64,000 nucleotides of DNA from Rhizaria sp. SCN 62-66 (lineage: Eukaryota; Rhizaria, unplaced). Shown here piece after piece: positions 9,507 to 21,200 of this stretch. The stretch covers positions 32,892-96,891 of the forward strand of contig MEDY01000105.1 of the NCBI GenBank assembly GCA_001724265.1, written 5' to 3'. The notes below the pieces were generated by a model. It was not told the origin of the DNA and did no database searches. It saw only the letters and a list, made by a program, of their open reading frames with translations. The translations under genes and the position numbers were made by a program. Every line of letters starts with the position of its first letter. Within the stretch, counting starts at the first letter, position 1.

Positions 9507-12500
9507 ATGAGTGCGCATCCGAGCGAAATGTCCTGGGTTGGCACCGGGTCAAATGACAAGCTACGCTGGATTGCGCTGGAGCGCCTCGACAAGTTCGTCT
9601 CGTCCGAGTTTTTCCCCGATGTCAACCTCAACAAGGAGGCCATCTATTCCCCTCTGCCCGACGCGACCATGACGCTCACGGCCTACTCGCCCTACGGCAA
9701 CGACCACAAGACGCCGCTGCCCTCCGCGACCGCCCGCGCCGTCCGCCCCTCGTTTGCGGAAATGACGTCCGCGACCGTGCAGCCGCTGTACAAACCCGTC
9801 TCCGTGGGCGCCGTCTTCGGCCCTTCGTGGAGCACGCACTGGCTCCGCGTCAAGCTTTCAGTTCCACAGGGCCACTTCCCCGCGCACCAGCGCGCCGGCG
9901 CGGCGCTGCCGACGGACCCCGCGCGCGCGACGGGGCTGCCCGCGGAGGCAGAGGAAAGCGACGAGGTCCACTTCCTCTTCGACTGCAACTGCGAGGGCCT
10001 CGTGTGGCTGCGCGGGGAGCCGCGCCAGGCCTTTACGGGCGGCACGGGTCACGACCGCCGCGCCGAGTTTATCCTGCGCCCCGCGGACGCCGTCGAGCTT
10101 GCTGGCGGCAGCTACAAGTTCGACTTCTACGTGGAGATCGGCTGCAACGGCATGTTCGGCAACGCCGAGAACGACATCATCCGCTCGCCCAACCCGCTGC
10201 GCACCTTCACGCTCGCCACGGCGGGCCCGCGCCGCTTTGACGCACTGTACCACCGGTTGTATTGGGACTTTTACGCCGTGGCGAACATCGCCAAGGAGCT
10301 TAAGGACCGCCCCGAGGGCCAGACGGCGCTGCGCGTGGCACACGAGGTCATCAACGCGCTGCGCCCGCGCGACCCCGCGACGCACGCGGCGGCCGTGGAG
10401 ACGCTCGAGGCATACTTGCACTCGCCCGCGCACAAGGGCGGCGTGGCTGCGCATCTCCACAACAACCCCCTCGTGGCGGCCGACCTGGCCGCGAAGCTAG
10501 GTCTCGCCGATGAGGCCGCGGAGCTCGCGCGCGCCGCCGCCGCCGACGCAGACGCCGCCGCCGCGCACGCCGCGTGCTACGCCGCTGCCGTGCTGCCCTC
10601 CGCGCGCGGCGCCGCCGCGGCCCGGAGCGGGCTGCCGGCGCACGCGGCCGCCGCGCCCGCGACCGAGGTGCCCGAACACGCCCACGCGCGCGCGGCGGCC
10701 GCGGTCCCCGAGTCGCTGCAGCGCGTCGCCGCGGTCGGCCACTGCCACATCGACACGGCGTGGCTGTGGCCGTACGCCGAGACGCGGCGCAAGGTCGCGC
10801 GGTCCTGGGCAACGCAGCTGGAGCTGGCGGCCAAGTACCCGCAGCACCGCTTCGCCTTCTCGCAGGCGCAGCAGATGGAGTGGCTGCGCCAGGACTACCC
10901 TGAGCTCTTCGCGCGCGTGTGCGCCGCGGTCAAGGCGGGGATCTTCTACCCTGTGGGCGGCACGTGGATTGAGCAGGACGCCAACATCCCCGGCTCCGAG
11001 GCCATGGTGCGCCAGTTCACTTACGGGCAGCGCTTCTTCCAAGAGCACTTTGGCATGCGCTCTCGCATCTTCTGGCTGCCCGACACGTTCGGCTACTGCG
11101 CGCAGCTGCCGCAGATTTTGCGCGGCGTCGGCCAGAAGTACTTCCTGACGCAGAAGCTGAGCTGGAATCTTATCAACGTGTTTCCATACCACTCGTTCCT
11201 ATGGCGCGGCATCGACGGCTCGCAGGTGCTGGCCCACTTCCCACCCACCGACACGTACACGTCGAACATGGGCGTGGCCGAGGTGGTCAAGCACCAGTCT
11301 CAATACCGCGAGCGCGCCATCACGCGCGACTCCATGCTGCTCTTCGGCAACGGCGACGGCGGCGGCGGCCCCACGGCCGAGATGCTAGAGCGCCTGGACC
11401 GCCTCGACTCGGCGCCGGGGCTGCCGCACCTTACGCTCGACTCGCCCGAGGCCATGTTTGAGCGCATCGAGACCTCTGCGCCCGCGTTGCCGCGCTACGA
11501 CGGCGAGCTGTACCTCGAGCTGCACCGCGGCACGTACACGACGCAGGCCGTCATCAAGGACGGCAATGCTACGCTGCAGCAGCTGCTGCACGATGCCGAG
11601 GCGCTCTCGACGCTCGCGGCGACACTGACCGACAGCGAGGCCAAGGAGCCCGAGCTGTACCCGCGGCCCATTTTCGACGCCGCGTGGCATGGACTGCTGC
11701 TGAACCAGTTCCACGACGTGCTGCCCGGTTCCTGCATCCACCTCATCGTCGAGGACGCCGTTGAGATCTACCGCTCGCACGTCGCCGCCGTCGCTGCCGC
11801 CGTCGCGCGCGCGGCTGGCGTCATCGCGCGCACCTTCGGCTTTGTCCCCGTTGAGGCTGGCAAGGCCGCAAGCGGACTCGCCGTCATCAACCCGCTTCCG
11901 TTCCCACGCACAGAAGTCATCGCCGTCCCCGACACAGCCACCGCCGCCATTACCGCGACTGCTGCTCTCGACGCGGACGACGACGCGGCCCGCCGTGACG
12001 GCAGCAAACCCTACGGCGTGCCGTACCCGGCCGTGCTCAGCACGGGCGGTGACACGGCCTTCGCGTGCCGCGGCGCCTCGGCCCCACTGGCCTGCGCTAA
12101 GCCCGCCGCCGCCACGGGCGCCGCCGCCGCTGGTGCTGCCGCCGCGGGCGCCGCCGCCGCCACCCCGCCGCGTCTGGTGGCGGTGACGGTGCCCGCGATG
12201 GGCGTGACCTCAGTCGACATCAAGGCCGCGCTCGCCGCCGCCGACGCCGCGAACAGCAGCGCCGAGACGGGCCCCGCGGTCGTGGCCTACCGCGACCGCA
12301 TCACGTACCTTGTCCCCGCCGTTGGCGTCCACGCTGCTGCGCGCGGCAGCGACGCGGCCGTCTGCGCCGGGGCGGGCGCAAAGGGCCTGGTGAAGGCGCT
12401 GGTGGCCAAGCAGCGCGCTCGCGCCTCGTGCCCCGCACTAGGCTCCGTGACCGGCTCCAACGGTGTCACCGTGCCCGGCGAGTCACAGGCGCAGCTGGAC

Positions 12501-14588
12501 ATGATGCTTCACCCGCGCGACGCGCTGCCCACACACGTGCCCGCCGCCTTCGTCCGCGGCGCGTCCCTGCGCTTCCGCCGCGCGCTCGCCCGCGCCGGCG
12601 CCGCGCCCGTGCTCCCGCCATGCGCGGCCGCCGCGGCCGTCGCGCCCGCGGGCGTGGCGCTGCGCGCGGTCACCGAGGACGTGATCGTACTGGAGAACGA
12701 GCTCGTGCGCTACGAGGTGTCGACCGCCACGGGCCGCGTCGTTCAGGCCTTTGACAAGCGGCCCGCCGCCGCGCCCGCGGGCAGCTACCGCCGCATCCTG
12801 CACACCGCCGGCGACGACCTGGTCGGCGCGCGCTTCCGCTCTGCGCACGCGGACCACGTTTTCGAGCGCTTCGCCGAGGGCGCGGCCGCGATCGCGCGCG
12901 GCGACTGCTCGGCCAACACCTGCGCGCTCGACGCGCGCGCCTGGGAGGCTGACGGGACGCCGCTGACCGCGCTAGGCCTCTCGCCGGCGCAGGCTGCGAC
13001 CGCGGCCGCGGCGATGGCGGCGGCGGCGACGGCCGCTGATGAGAGCGGCGACGCGGCGGCGCGCAAGCCGTCCAGCTCGCCCGCGCTGTCATGGGTGGTC
13101 ACCGACGTTGAGTCCGCCTCGGGGTCGCCCTCCAAGGAGAAGAATTGCGCCGGCACCGGCGACCGCAGCGCCATCCGCGTGCCTCGCCGCGCCGGCGCCG
13201 CCGCCGCTGTGGCCGCGACTGCAGTTGTGGCTGCGAGCGAGGCCGAGAGCAAGAGCTGCGGCGCCGCGGCCGACGCTGCGACCGCGCACGTTGCCGCGGA
13301 GGCGGTGTTGCAAGCTGCCCTGCACGCGCACCCCGGCTTGACTTCGCGCCAGGTCGTCGAGCAGCTGGCGCACGAGGTGAGCGCGGGCGGCAACGCGCTG
13401 TACATCTACAGCGATCTGCCGCTCTACTGGGACGCGTGGGACGTCGAGCTCTATCACCTGCAGTCGCGCCGGCCGTTGACCGCGAGCTCCGTCGTTGTCG
13501 CCGAAGCCAGCGGGCTGCGCGGCAGCGTCGCCGTGACCTACAACCTCGGCCACGCCAAGAAGAGCGCCGGCGCCTGCGCCAGCGTTGGCGCAAGCGCGGG
13601 AGCGGCGCGTAACGAGGACGACGACACGCTGCAGCAGCGGCTGACGCTGTCCGCGGGCTCCGCGCTGCTGGCGATCGACTGCCGTGCCGACTGGCGACTC
13701 GCGGCGCACGAGATGCTCAAGGCTGAGTTTCCTTTCGCCGTGCGCGCCTCCACGGCCACGTACGAGATCCAGTTCGGCTCCGCCGCGCGCGCCGCACACA
13801 CTAACTCCTCCATTGATCTGGCTAAGTTTGAGGTCTGCGCGCAGCGCTGGGCTGCGGCCGGCGACGGCGCCTACACCGTGGGGCTGCTGACCAAGGCCAA
13901 GCACGGCTTCCACTGCAAGCAGGCCGTCATGTCGCTGTCGCTGTTGCGGTCCCCCACGCGCCCCGACGACCAGTGCGACCTCCACGTGCACTCGTTCGCG
14001 CTCGCGCTCGCGCCGTACACCGCGGGCGTGGCCGACTGCGACATCACGCGCGACGCGCAAGCCTTCAACGCGCCCCTCCTCGCGCTCCCGGTGGTCTCCG
14101 CCGCCAGCCCCAACGTCGCGGTCAGCCTCGTCGGCAGCGCGAGCCGCGGCCGCAGCGTGCTGGTCGAGACGGTGAAGCTGGCCGAGACCACCATCGCCGG
14201 CTTCGAGCCCGACGCGCTGTGCAAGCCGGTCAAGAGCCTCTGCATCGCTAAGAGCGGCGCCGCCGCCGAACCGAGCCAGCGCGACGTGGTGCTGCGCGCC
14301 TACGAAAGCGCGGGCGCGGCCACGGTTGCCACGGTGTGGGTGCTGCAGGCGGCGCTGCGCGGGGCCGCCAAGGGCCGCGTGCGCGGCGTCGCGTGCAACA
14401 TGTTGGAGGAGACCGAGGCCGAGCTGGCCGTCGACGGGCCGCGCGACCTCACCGACGAGGAGCGCGCGCAGGCGTACGGCGCCGAGGCTGCGGCACAGGG
14501 CGCGGGCAAGGGGCAGAAGGCGTTCTCGGTGCAGCTGCCGTTCCGTGCGTTCGACATCAAGACGGTGCGCTTCACCGTGAGCAAGTAA
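9507..14588 (+). CDS. MAN2C1: GH38 class II alpha-mannosidase, MAN2C1/Ams1 type, with large Ala-rich insertions
   Basis: Single exon, 1693 aa, ends TAA. The N-terminal ~380 residues match the accessory region of cytosolic/vacuolar alpha-mannosidases (RLDKFVSSEFF near the start). The GH38 domain begins at about residue 405 with AAVGHCHIDTAWLWPYAETR, where the His and Asp of HxHxD type ligate zinc. WLPDTFGY at about residue 522 carries the catalytic nucleophile Asp. QFHDVLPGSCI (~735) is the family's second metal-site region. The C-terminal beta domains follow (for example VIVLENELVRYEV near residue 1060 and YYW-type DAWDVELYH near 1308). Family members are ~1040-1080 aa; the extra ~600 residues are low-complexity Ala/Gly loops at roughly 790-1000 and 1140-1270. 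There is no signal peptide, consistent with a cytosolic enzyme trimming free oligosaccharides (inferred). Vacuolar delivery as in yeast Ams1 is possible. Confidence 0.95.
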   Translation: MSAHPSEMSWVGTGSNDKLRWIALERLDKFVSSEFFPDVNLNKEAIYSPLPDATMTLTAYSPYGNDHKTPLPSATARAVRPSFAEMTSATVQPLYKPVSVGAVFGPSWSTHWLRVKLSVPQGHFPAHQRAGAALPTDPARATGLPAEAEESDEVHFLFDCNCEGLVWLRGEPRQAFTGGTGHDRRAEFILRPADAVELAGGSYKFDFYVEIGCNGMFGNAENDIIRSPNPLRTFTLATAGPRRFDALYHRLYWDFYAVANIAKELKDRPEGQTALRVAHEVINALRPRDPATHAAAVETLEAYLHSPAHKGGVAAHLHNNPLVAADLAAKLGLADEAAELARAAAADADAAAAHAACYAAAVLPSARGAAAARSGLPAHAAAAPATEVPEHAHARAAAAVPESLQRVAAVGHCHIDTAWLWPYAETRRKVARSWATQLELAAKYPQHRFAFSQAQQMEWLRQDYPELFARVCAAVKAGIFYPVGGTWIEQDANIPGSEAMVRQFTYGQRFFQEHFGMRSRIFWLPDTFGYCAQLPQILRGVGQKYFLTQKLSWNLINVFPYHSFLWRGIDGSQVLAHFPPTDTYTSNMGVAEVVKHQSQYRERAITRDSMLLFGNGDGGGGPTAEMLERLDRLDSAPGLPHLTLDSPEAMFERIETSAPALPRYDGELYLELHRGTYTTQAVIKDGNATLQQLLHDAEALSTLAATLTDSEAKEPELYPRPIFDAAWHGLLLNQFHDVLPGSCIHLIVEDAVEIYRSHVAAVAAAVARAAGVIARTFGFVPVEAGKAASGLAVINPLPFPRTEVIAVPDTATAAITATAALDADDDAARRDGSKPYGVPYPAVLSTGGDTAFACRGASAPLACAKPAAATGAAAAGAAAAGAAAATPPRLVAVTVPAMGVTSVDIKAALAAADAANSSAETGPAVVAYRDRITYLVPAVGVHAAARGSDAAVCAGAGAKGLVKALVAKQRARASCPALGSVTGSNGVTVPGESQAQLDMMLHPRDALPTHVPAAFVRGASLRFRRALARAGAAPVLPPCAAAAAVAPAGVALRAVTEDVIVLENELVRYEVSTATGRVVQAFDKRPAAAPAGSYRRILHTAGDDLVGARFRSAHADHVFERFAEGAAAIARGDCSANTCALDARAWEADGTPLTALGLSPAQAATAAAAMAAAATAADESGDAAARKPSSSPALSWVVTDVESASGSPSKEKNCAGTGDRSAIRVPRRAGAAAAVAATAVVAASEAESKSCGAAADAATAHVAAEAVLQAALHAHPGLTSRQVVEQLAHEVSAGGNALYIYSDLPLYWDAWDVELYHLQSRRPLTASSVVVAEASGLRGSVAVTYNLGHAKKSAGACASVGASAGAARNEDDDTLQQRLTLSAGSALLAIDCRADWRLAAHEMLKAEFPFAVRASTATYEIQFGSAARAAHTNSSIDLAKFEVCAQRWAAAGDGAYTVGLLTKAKHGFHCKQAVMSLSLLRSPTRPDDQCDLHVHSFALALAPYTAGVADCDITRDAQAFNAPLLALPVVSAASPNVAVSLVGSASRGRSVLVETVKLAETTIAGFEPDALCKPVKSLCIAKSGAAAEPSQRDVVLRAYESAGAATVATVWVLQAALRGAAKGRVRGVACNMLEETEAELAVDGPRDLTDEERAQAYGAEAAAQGAGKGQKAFSVQLPFRAFDIKTVRFTVSK

Positions 14589-15264
14589 AGGCAAGTGTAA
14601 CGCTAATGACTCGACTCGAGTTTTTAGGTTGCGTGAATCGGTTTACATGTTCACGGCACGTAGGTCGAACGTGCGTGCCTCTGTTGGTTACGTTGTATGA
14701 TGAATAATGTTATTTTCAAGGCGAATATGTTTCGTACCCGAGCTTGTTTGCTGTTTTGTATTAGTTGCACACTTCAAGTGCATCTGTTGCTGAGGCCATC
14801 ATGGAGGCGATTTGTATGGACGGATGAGTCACTGTAGAGTAATAAAATCATGTCTCAATGTATTCATGCTTCGTAAATGTAACTTCAAGTTTTTAAATCA
14901 GCTGCTTTTATCCCACGTTTTGTTGAACTTGCAACCGACGGGTGCGACTGCAGAGACGGCCAGTTCACTGGTCGAAGCCCGGCTCACGGTCACACTGGGA
15001 ATGCGCTTTCGGAACTCGCGAACTGGCCCGCTCATATCCATCAAACAAAGGAGTGTTTGCGATATGTTAAAATAATCTGCATAGTGATTTTGTATTCTAA
15101 ATTAAATGCGCTATGTCCTTTTTTGGGCTGCTCTAGACACATGCGACCGCTGGCTCACTCCGCACCACTTGTTCGATCCTCGCCCTTTCGCCTAGAATCC
15201 GCTTCAAACAACGCAACCGAACTTATATTTAAACCATCGCCACAGACACGCCGAGTTAAACGCT
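14589..15264. other. Intergenic region between mannosidase and METTL17 genes
   Basis: Mostly AT-rich. It holds the 3' end of the mannosidase mRNA (AATAAAATC near 14840) and the promoter and leader of the next gene, with a GC-richer island at ~14935-15030. No ORF with coding composition and no tRNA cloverleaf could be folded. Confidence 0.4.
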
Positions 15265-18200
15265 ATGTTTAACTGTTCCGCCACCATTGCGCGTCTGCGC
15301 ACGGCTGGCGGCGCCCGTCTCCCGCAGGCTGCGCTGCACTCACGCCGCCCTGCGGCCGCTTCTGTCGTCCCCGCGGCCGCGGCCTCCACTACTACACAGC
15401 CCACCACCGGCATCGCACCCGCACCCCGCGCTCGCGTCGCGCGCTGCGACGCTGCCCCCGCGCTGCCCGCGGTCCCGCGCGCGACGTTCGCGACCTCTCG
15501 TCGCAACAACGGCTCCGCAGACTCCGCTGCCTCGAGCTCCGACGCAGCCAGCCGCCCCCGCGGCCAGCTGGCAGCGGACGGCTCGGTCGACCTTGATGCG
15601 ATGTTCGGCTCCGCGCGCGGCGCCGCGGGCCTCGGCAGCCACCGCGAAGATGAGGCCGCCGACGCCGAGACGCAAGAACTCATGGACCAGGTCGCCGGCC
15701 GGACGCGGCGCCCCCGCCCCCGCGGCGACGGCGCGGACGACGCCGACGACGACGCGCAGGCGGACTACCACGAGGACGACTTCTGGGACAGCGTCGAGGA
15801 CGAGGGCTCGGTCACCATGAACGGCCAGGCCATGGGACTCTCGAAGGCGCAGCTGGAGGCGGTGCGCGCGGCTGCCAAGGAGCGCCGTGCCGCCCGCGCA
15901 CGCGGCTCGGGAGCCAACACTGGCGTGCGGCTGCTGGACGCGGCCGAATCGGAGGTCGAGCGCGGCTTCCCCACGCCCGCCGAGGTGGCCGCGCTCGACA
16001 CGCAGGCCTTCGACGTCGACGACGAGTACGCCCACGAGCTCACGCCCGAGGAAGAGAGGTACTATTTCGGCGACGCCGCCGACAGCACCGACATCGACCC
16101 GCGCACGGGGCTCCCGCGCCAGCCGCGCCGCAAGGCCAATAAGAGCAAGAAGGCCGCCGTCGATGGCGGGGAAGAGCAGGACGCTGACGCCGACGAAGAT
16201 GACGAGTTCGCTGACGAGACAATTTCGCAGCGCCGCCGCCGCCTGCGCCCGCCGCAGCTGCCGGATGACCGCGCGACGTCCAAGGCCGTGCTGCGGTTCG
16301 CGCGCACGGTGCCCGGCGACGCGCCATTGCCGCGCGACCTGCAGGTGCGCGTGAACCAGATCCTGCACGACGCGCAGTACAAGAAGGGCCGCGACGAGCA
16401 CTTCTTCGCTAAGGACCTCGAGGTGTGGTACGTCGCCAACCGACTCCCCGTCGTGTTCTCAGTGCTGCGCCGCGTGCTGACCGAGGTGTCAAACCGCGTC
16501 CCCGGGTTCGCGCCGCGCAACGTGCTCGAGTTCGCCGCCGGCGCCAGCGCGGGGCTCTGGGCCACGCGCGAGGTGTTTTACCAGGACTTCGCTAAGTACA
16601 CGTGCATCGAGCGCGACGGCCGGCTCGCGCTCATGGGCCAGCAGCTCACCTCGGATCTGGGAGTACACATCGTGTACCGCCCGCGCCTGCCCACGCTCGC
16701 CACGCTCGAGGCCGAGGCGAGGGCGCACGCCGAGGCGCAGCGCCGCCGCCGCCGCCGCGGCGCGCCCGTGTTCGTTAAGAACGCCCCGCCGCCGATGTCT
16801 GCGGGCGGGCAGGATCTGGTGATTGCGGCCTACGCGCTGTCGAAGCAGCCCAACGCCGAGTACCGGCGGCAACTGCTCGAGGCGCTGTGGGAGCAGGTGA
16901 ACCCCGACGGCGGGCTGCTTCTGCTCGTCGAGTCCGCGGACCAAACGGCGCACGGCTTCAACGTCATCCGTGAGTCCCGCGACTACCTGCTCCGCAAGTA
17001 CCCTTCCGACGCCGCGCGCGAAGCGGTCGGCGGCGGGAAGCTCGGCCGTTTCCACAGCAATGAGGGTGCGGAGCCTGCGGCGACGGCGGTGCTGCCCTGC
17101 GCGCACGACAAGCCGTGCCCGATGGGCGCGATGCAGGAGCTCAAGGAGGAGTTCTACAAGCTGCGCGCGCGTGCGCGGCTGCAGCAGGAGTACGTGTCGA
17201 TCCCGCGCGTACCGCTCACGGTGTGCAAGTTCGGCGAACGCATGCTGCGCAAGCCGCTGCCGTCACAGTCGCCGCTGCAGGACCTCCGCATCCCCGCCCA
17301 CCTGGGCGACGCGGTGCTGGAGAACTTCTCCTATGTCGTGCTGCAGCGCGGCCGCCCGCGCTCGCTGCCCGCCGACGCCTTCGACCTGGAGCCGCCGCCG
17401 CGCGAGGCGCCGCCAGTGCTGCACCCCGTGGTGGACTCGGTGGCCGCGGAGCAGGAGGAAGCCACGGCGCGCGCCGCCGTCGGCTACGAGGCCATCGTGT
17501 CGGCGCGCGCGGCGGCCGAGGCCGCGCTGGGGCTGCCGCAGACGCGCATGCCGACGCTGCTGGATCTGGGCTACACGCCTTCGGAGACGGCCGTGAGTAA
17601 CCCGCTGATGTTCGCGTCGCGCGCGCCCGGGGCCGCGCCAGAGTTCGAGGTCATGACGCGCACGCCGGGACACCCGCGCAGCGCCGCCGAGGCCGCCGCC
17701 GCGACACCGCCCGCGCCTGTGTATGGAAACCACAGCAACAGCGAGGCCGGCGTGGCGGCCGCGACTGCGGCTGCGGCAGCTGCGGTGGCCGCCAACCCCC
17801 TCTTGGCCGGCAACGTCCCCGCAACTCTCGCTGATATCGGTAGCAGCACCGGCGGCGCTAGCCACCGCAGTCTGGCCACGGTCGGCCAGCGCTTCCCCGA
17901 GACCCTGGCGCCGCCCGCGAGCGCGGGCCCCGCCCTGGCGCTGTCGGGGCTGCGGCCCGAGGATTACTCGAGCGACAACGTGCTGCGCGCGCTGCCCACG
18001 GTCGCGCTCGCCGCGCTTAACGCGCTGACGGCGCTGGACCCCATGGCGGCCAAACTGCTCGCGCGCGACCTCTTCGGCGGCGCGCGCGTGGACCTGCAGG
18101 GTGACGCCAAGCACCAGGGCACGACGCGCAAGGACAAGCTCGCGGCCCGCGCGCTGCGCGCGATGCTCGAGGCCGAGCGTGCCTCTGCGCTTGGCGTGGT

Positions 18201-21200
18201 CGACGCCGAGGACGCCGAGGAAGAGATTGACCCCAGAGACCTCATCGGCCACTTCTCGCACGGCGACGCCGCCGAAGACGCGCCAAGCGAGCCCGCGGTG
18301 AACCCGAAGGAGATGTTTTACAAGCAGCGCTGGGCGCGCGTAATCTCGCCCGGTCTCAAGCGCGGCGGCCACGTCATCGTGGACCTATGCACGCCCGCGG
18401 GCACCGTGGAGCGCCGCGTCATCGGCCGCAGCAAGGTCGGCGCGGCCGGCTACAAGCACGCGCGCACGAGCCGGTGGGGCGACCTGTGGCCCTACGAGCA
18501 CGTGCGGTCACGCAACGACCTCAAGCGCGAGCAGGAGCTAGCGCGGGTCCAGGCCGACCTCGAGATCGCCGACTCGCGCGAAGCTCTGGCCAAGCTCAAG
18601 GAGATGCGCACCATCTTCGGCGCGCTCGCGGGCGCGGGCGAGGCCGCCGCGGCGGCGCCGCTCAAGGAGCAGATGATCGAGGGCTTCAAGGCCGTGGACG
18701 CGGCCATCGTGCGCGACATGGAGGCGCGCGACCGCGTGGCGCGGCTGGCGCAGAAGGCGGCCGACGAGCGGGCCGCCGCGGCCGCAGCCAGCCAGGCCGC
18801 CGTCGCTGGCGCCGCCGCAGACCTCGCCTCCGCGAGCGCGGAGCTCGAGGAGCTGGCCGCGGCCGAGGCCGCCGCCGCGGTCGGCGCGGGCGCAAGTGCT
18901 GAAGAGCGCCGCGCCGCGCTGGACCGCGCGCGCCTCGCGCTGGGGCTCTCCACCGCGGGCTCCGCCGACGAGATCGAGGACCTGGTGGGCGTCGGCCGTG
19001 GCGCGCGCGGACGCACCGTGCTGTCGCGCGGCACCGACGACCTGGGGCCCGCGCCCGTGAACGTCGGGCTCGGCGCCGCGCACACCGCCGTGGAGGAGGA
19101 CGAGGACTGGATGCAGGCCGAGGAGGACGACCTGATCGCGCTGGAGAACCAAACTGAGGAGGAGTGGCTCGAAGGGCTGCCCGACCACCTGCGGAACAAC
19201 CCGCAAGCCGTGGCGGAGCTGCGCAAGAGCGACCTGGAGATCCGCGCCATCCGCGTCCGCGAGCACCTTAAGCTTAAGTCCGCGCTCGGTTTCCTCGAGA
19301 AGGCCGAGGAGGCCGCCGAGGCGCCGCGCGTGCCGCTGTCTCCGCGCGCCGCGGCCGCTAAGCGCGCCGCCGACGCTGCCGCGGCCGCGCTGGCCGCCGC
19401 CGATGCCACCGGCGAGGACGCGTCGCTCGCGCATGCCAAGGCGATCCTGCGCGCGCAGGAGCCCGAGTTCGAGGTGACGGCCGGCGGCGGGCTGCGGCCC
19501 GCGCGCGTGGACCGGCACCGGCTCGCGGCCGAGGCGCGCGCGCTGGCCAAGGAGATCAACGACCCCTTCGCGGCGAGCGCGATCCAGGACGTGCGCCAGG
19601 CCTATCGCATGGCGCTCGCGGCGCAGAAGGAGGGCCGCGCCGGCGCGCTGCCGCAGCCCGACGCTGTGGACAAGGCGCTCGCCGCCCGCCGCGCCGCCGA
19701 CGCCGGCGCCGCGCCGCTCAACCCGGCGCGCGCCAAGGCCGCTGCGGCTGCTGCGGAGGCCAAGGCCGCCGCGGCTGGGCCCGCGTCCGCGGTGTCGCCC
19801 GCCGAGGCCGCTGCGCTGCTGGCAGCCGCGCACGCCCGCGCCGCTGCCGCCGGTGGCGTCAGCGCAAGCAGCGCTCGCGACCCCTTCGGCACTGCGTCCG
19901 CGCACCTCTTCGCCAGCGCGGACAAGGCCGCTGCCGCCACCAGTGCTCCCGCCTCTGCCTCTGCCTCGGCGCGCAACCGCAGTGCGGAGAGCGCGCTGGA
20001 CGCGCTCGAGTCCGCGGCCGGGTCCGTGCGCGGGCTGGGCAGCGACGCGGCCTCGCGCGACGCCGACTTCGCGGGCTTCGACGTCGACGACGACGACGAC
20101 CGCTTTGCCGACGACATGGCCGACCTGGACGACATCGACGCGCTGTTCGAGAGCTTCGCGCAGCGCGGCATCGAGGGCCGGCCCAGTGACGTTGCCTTCG
20201 CTGCCCCCAAAGTCCCCGCACCGGCGCCCGCGGCCACAGCCGCGCCCCGCGCCGTGCCGCAGCTCGCGATGGCGGACTTGTCCGAGTTCGAGGCCCTGCT
20301 CGCGCCCGCGCTGGCCAAGACGGCCGTCATGCCCTCTGCAGCCAGCCTCGCGCCGGGCGCCAACACCGCCGCCGCTGCACAGGCTGCGCCGAAAAAGATG
20401 AGTCTGCGCGAAACCATGCAGAGCACGCGCGCGTTCCTCAACAACGCCGGCTCCAACGCGAGTGCAAGCGGCAAGAGCACTGCGCCGGCGACCACTCGCC
20501 AAAGCGAGGCCTTCGCTGACGAGGCCCTCGAGGCGGGCGCGCTCGACTCTGTCGGCGCGGGCGACCAGTTTGACGAGCGCCAGCGCCAGCGCCGGCTGCA
20601 GAAGTTTGGCTCCGTCGAGCGCGGGGCCGACGGCGGCGCCACGGTTACGCTGCGCGGCAAGGCCGCCGGCCACGCCCCTCAAACGACGCTCACGCAGCAG
20701 CAGCGCGCCGCCGGCGTAAGCAACACCACTAGCGCTCGCCCCGAGTATGACGACTACGGGGTCGACGCTGATGAAGGCGACGAGGGCGACTACGAAGACG
20801 TCGAGGACGTGCTCAGCCGCGCCAAGGCCCCCAGTGCCTCCGACCTCAAGCGCCAGGCCAAGGCCAAGCGCGCCGCAAACGCTGCCGGCAACGCGACCGC
20901 TGGCCCTTCCGGCCGCCGTCGCTACTCGACAGTGGTTGCGCAGGCGCTGTCCGTGCCCCTGCCCGTCGTCGCGCTCTCTGCCGCCGCTCCGCACCTCGGC
21001 GCCGGGCTCGGCATGGGCCTCGCTGCGGCCCGGTCCGCGCTGCGGCCGATCACGGTCGCGCCCCTGCGCTTGTTCGCGTCGTCCTCGGCTGCGTTCGGCC
21101 GCCGCAGTGCCGCGGCGGATGACACTGACGCGGTGCTGCGCTCGCTGCTGCGCGACGACGACGACGGGCCTGTGTCCGCCGGCAAGAGGCTGCTGTCGCC

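Noticed and set aside
14935-15010. tRNA-like GGTCGAAGCCC sequence
   Set aside because: The T-loop lacks a base of the GGTTCGA consensus and no acceptor or D arm could be paired around it.
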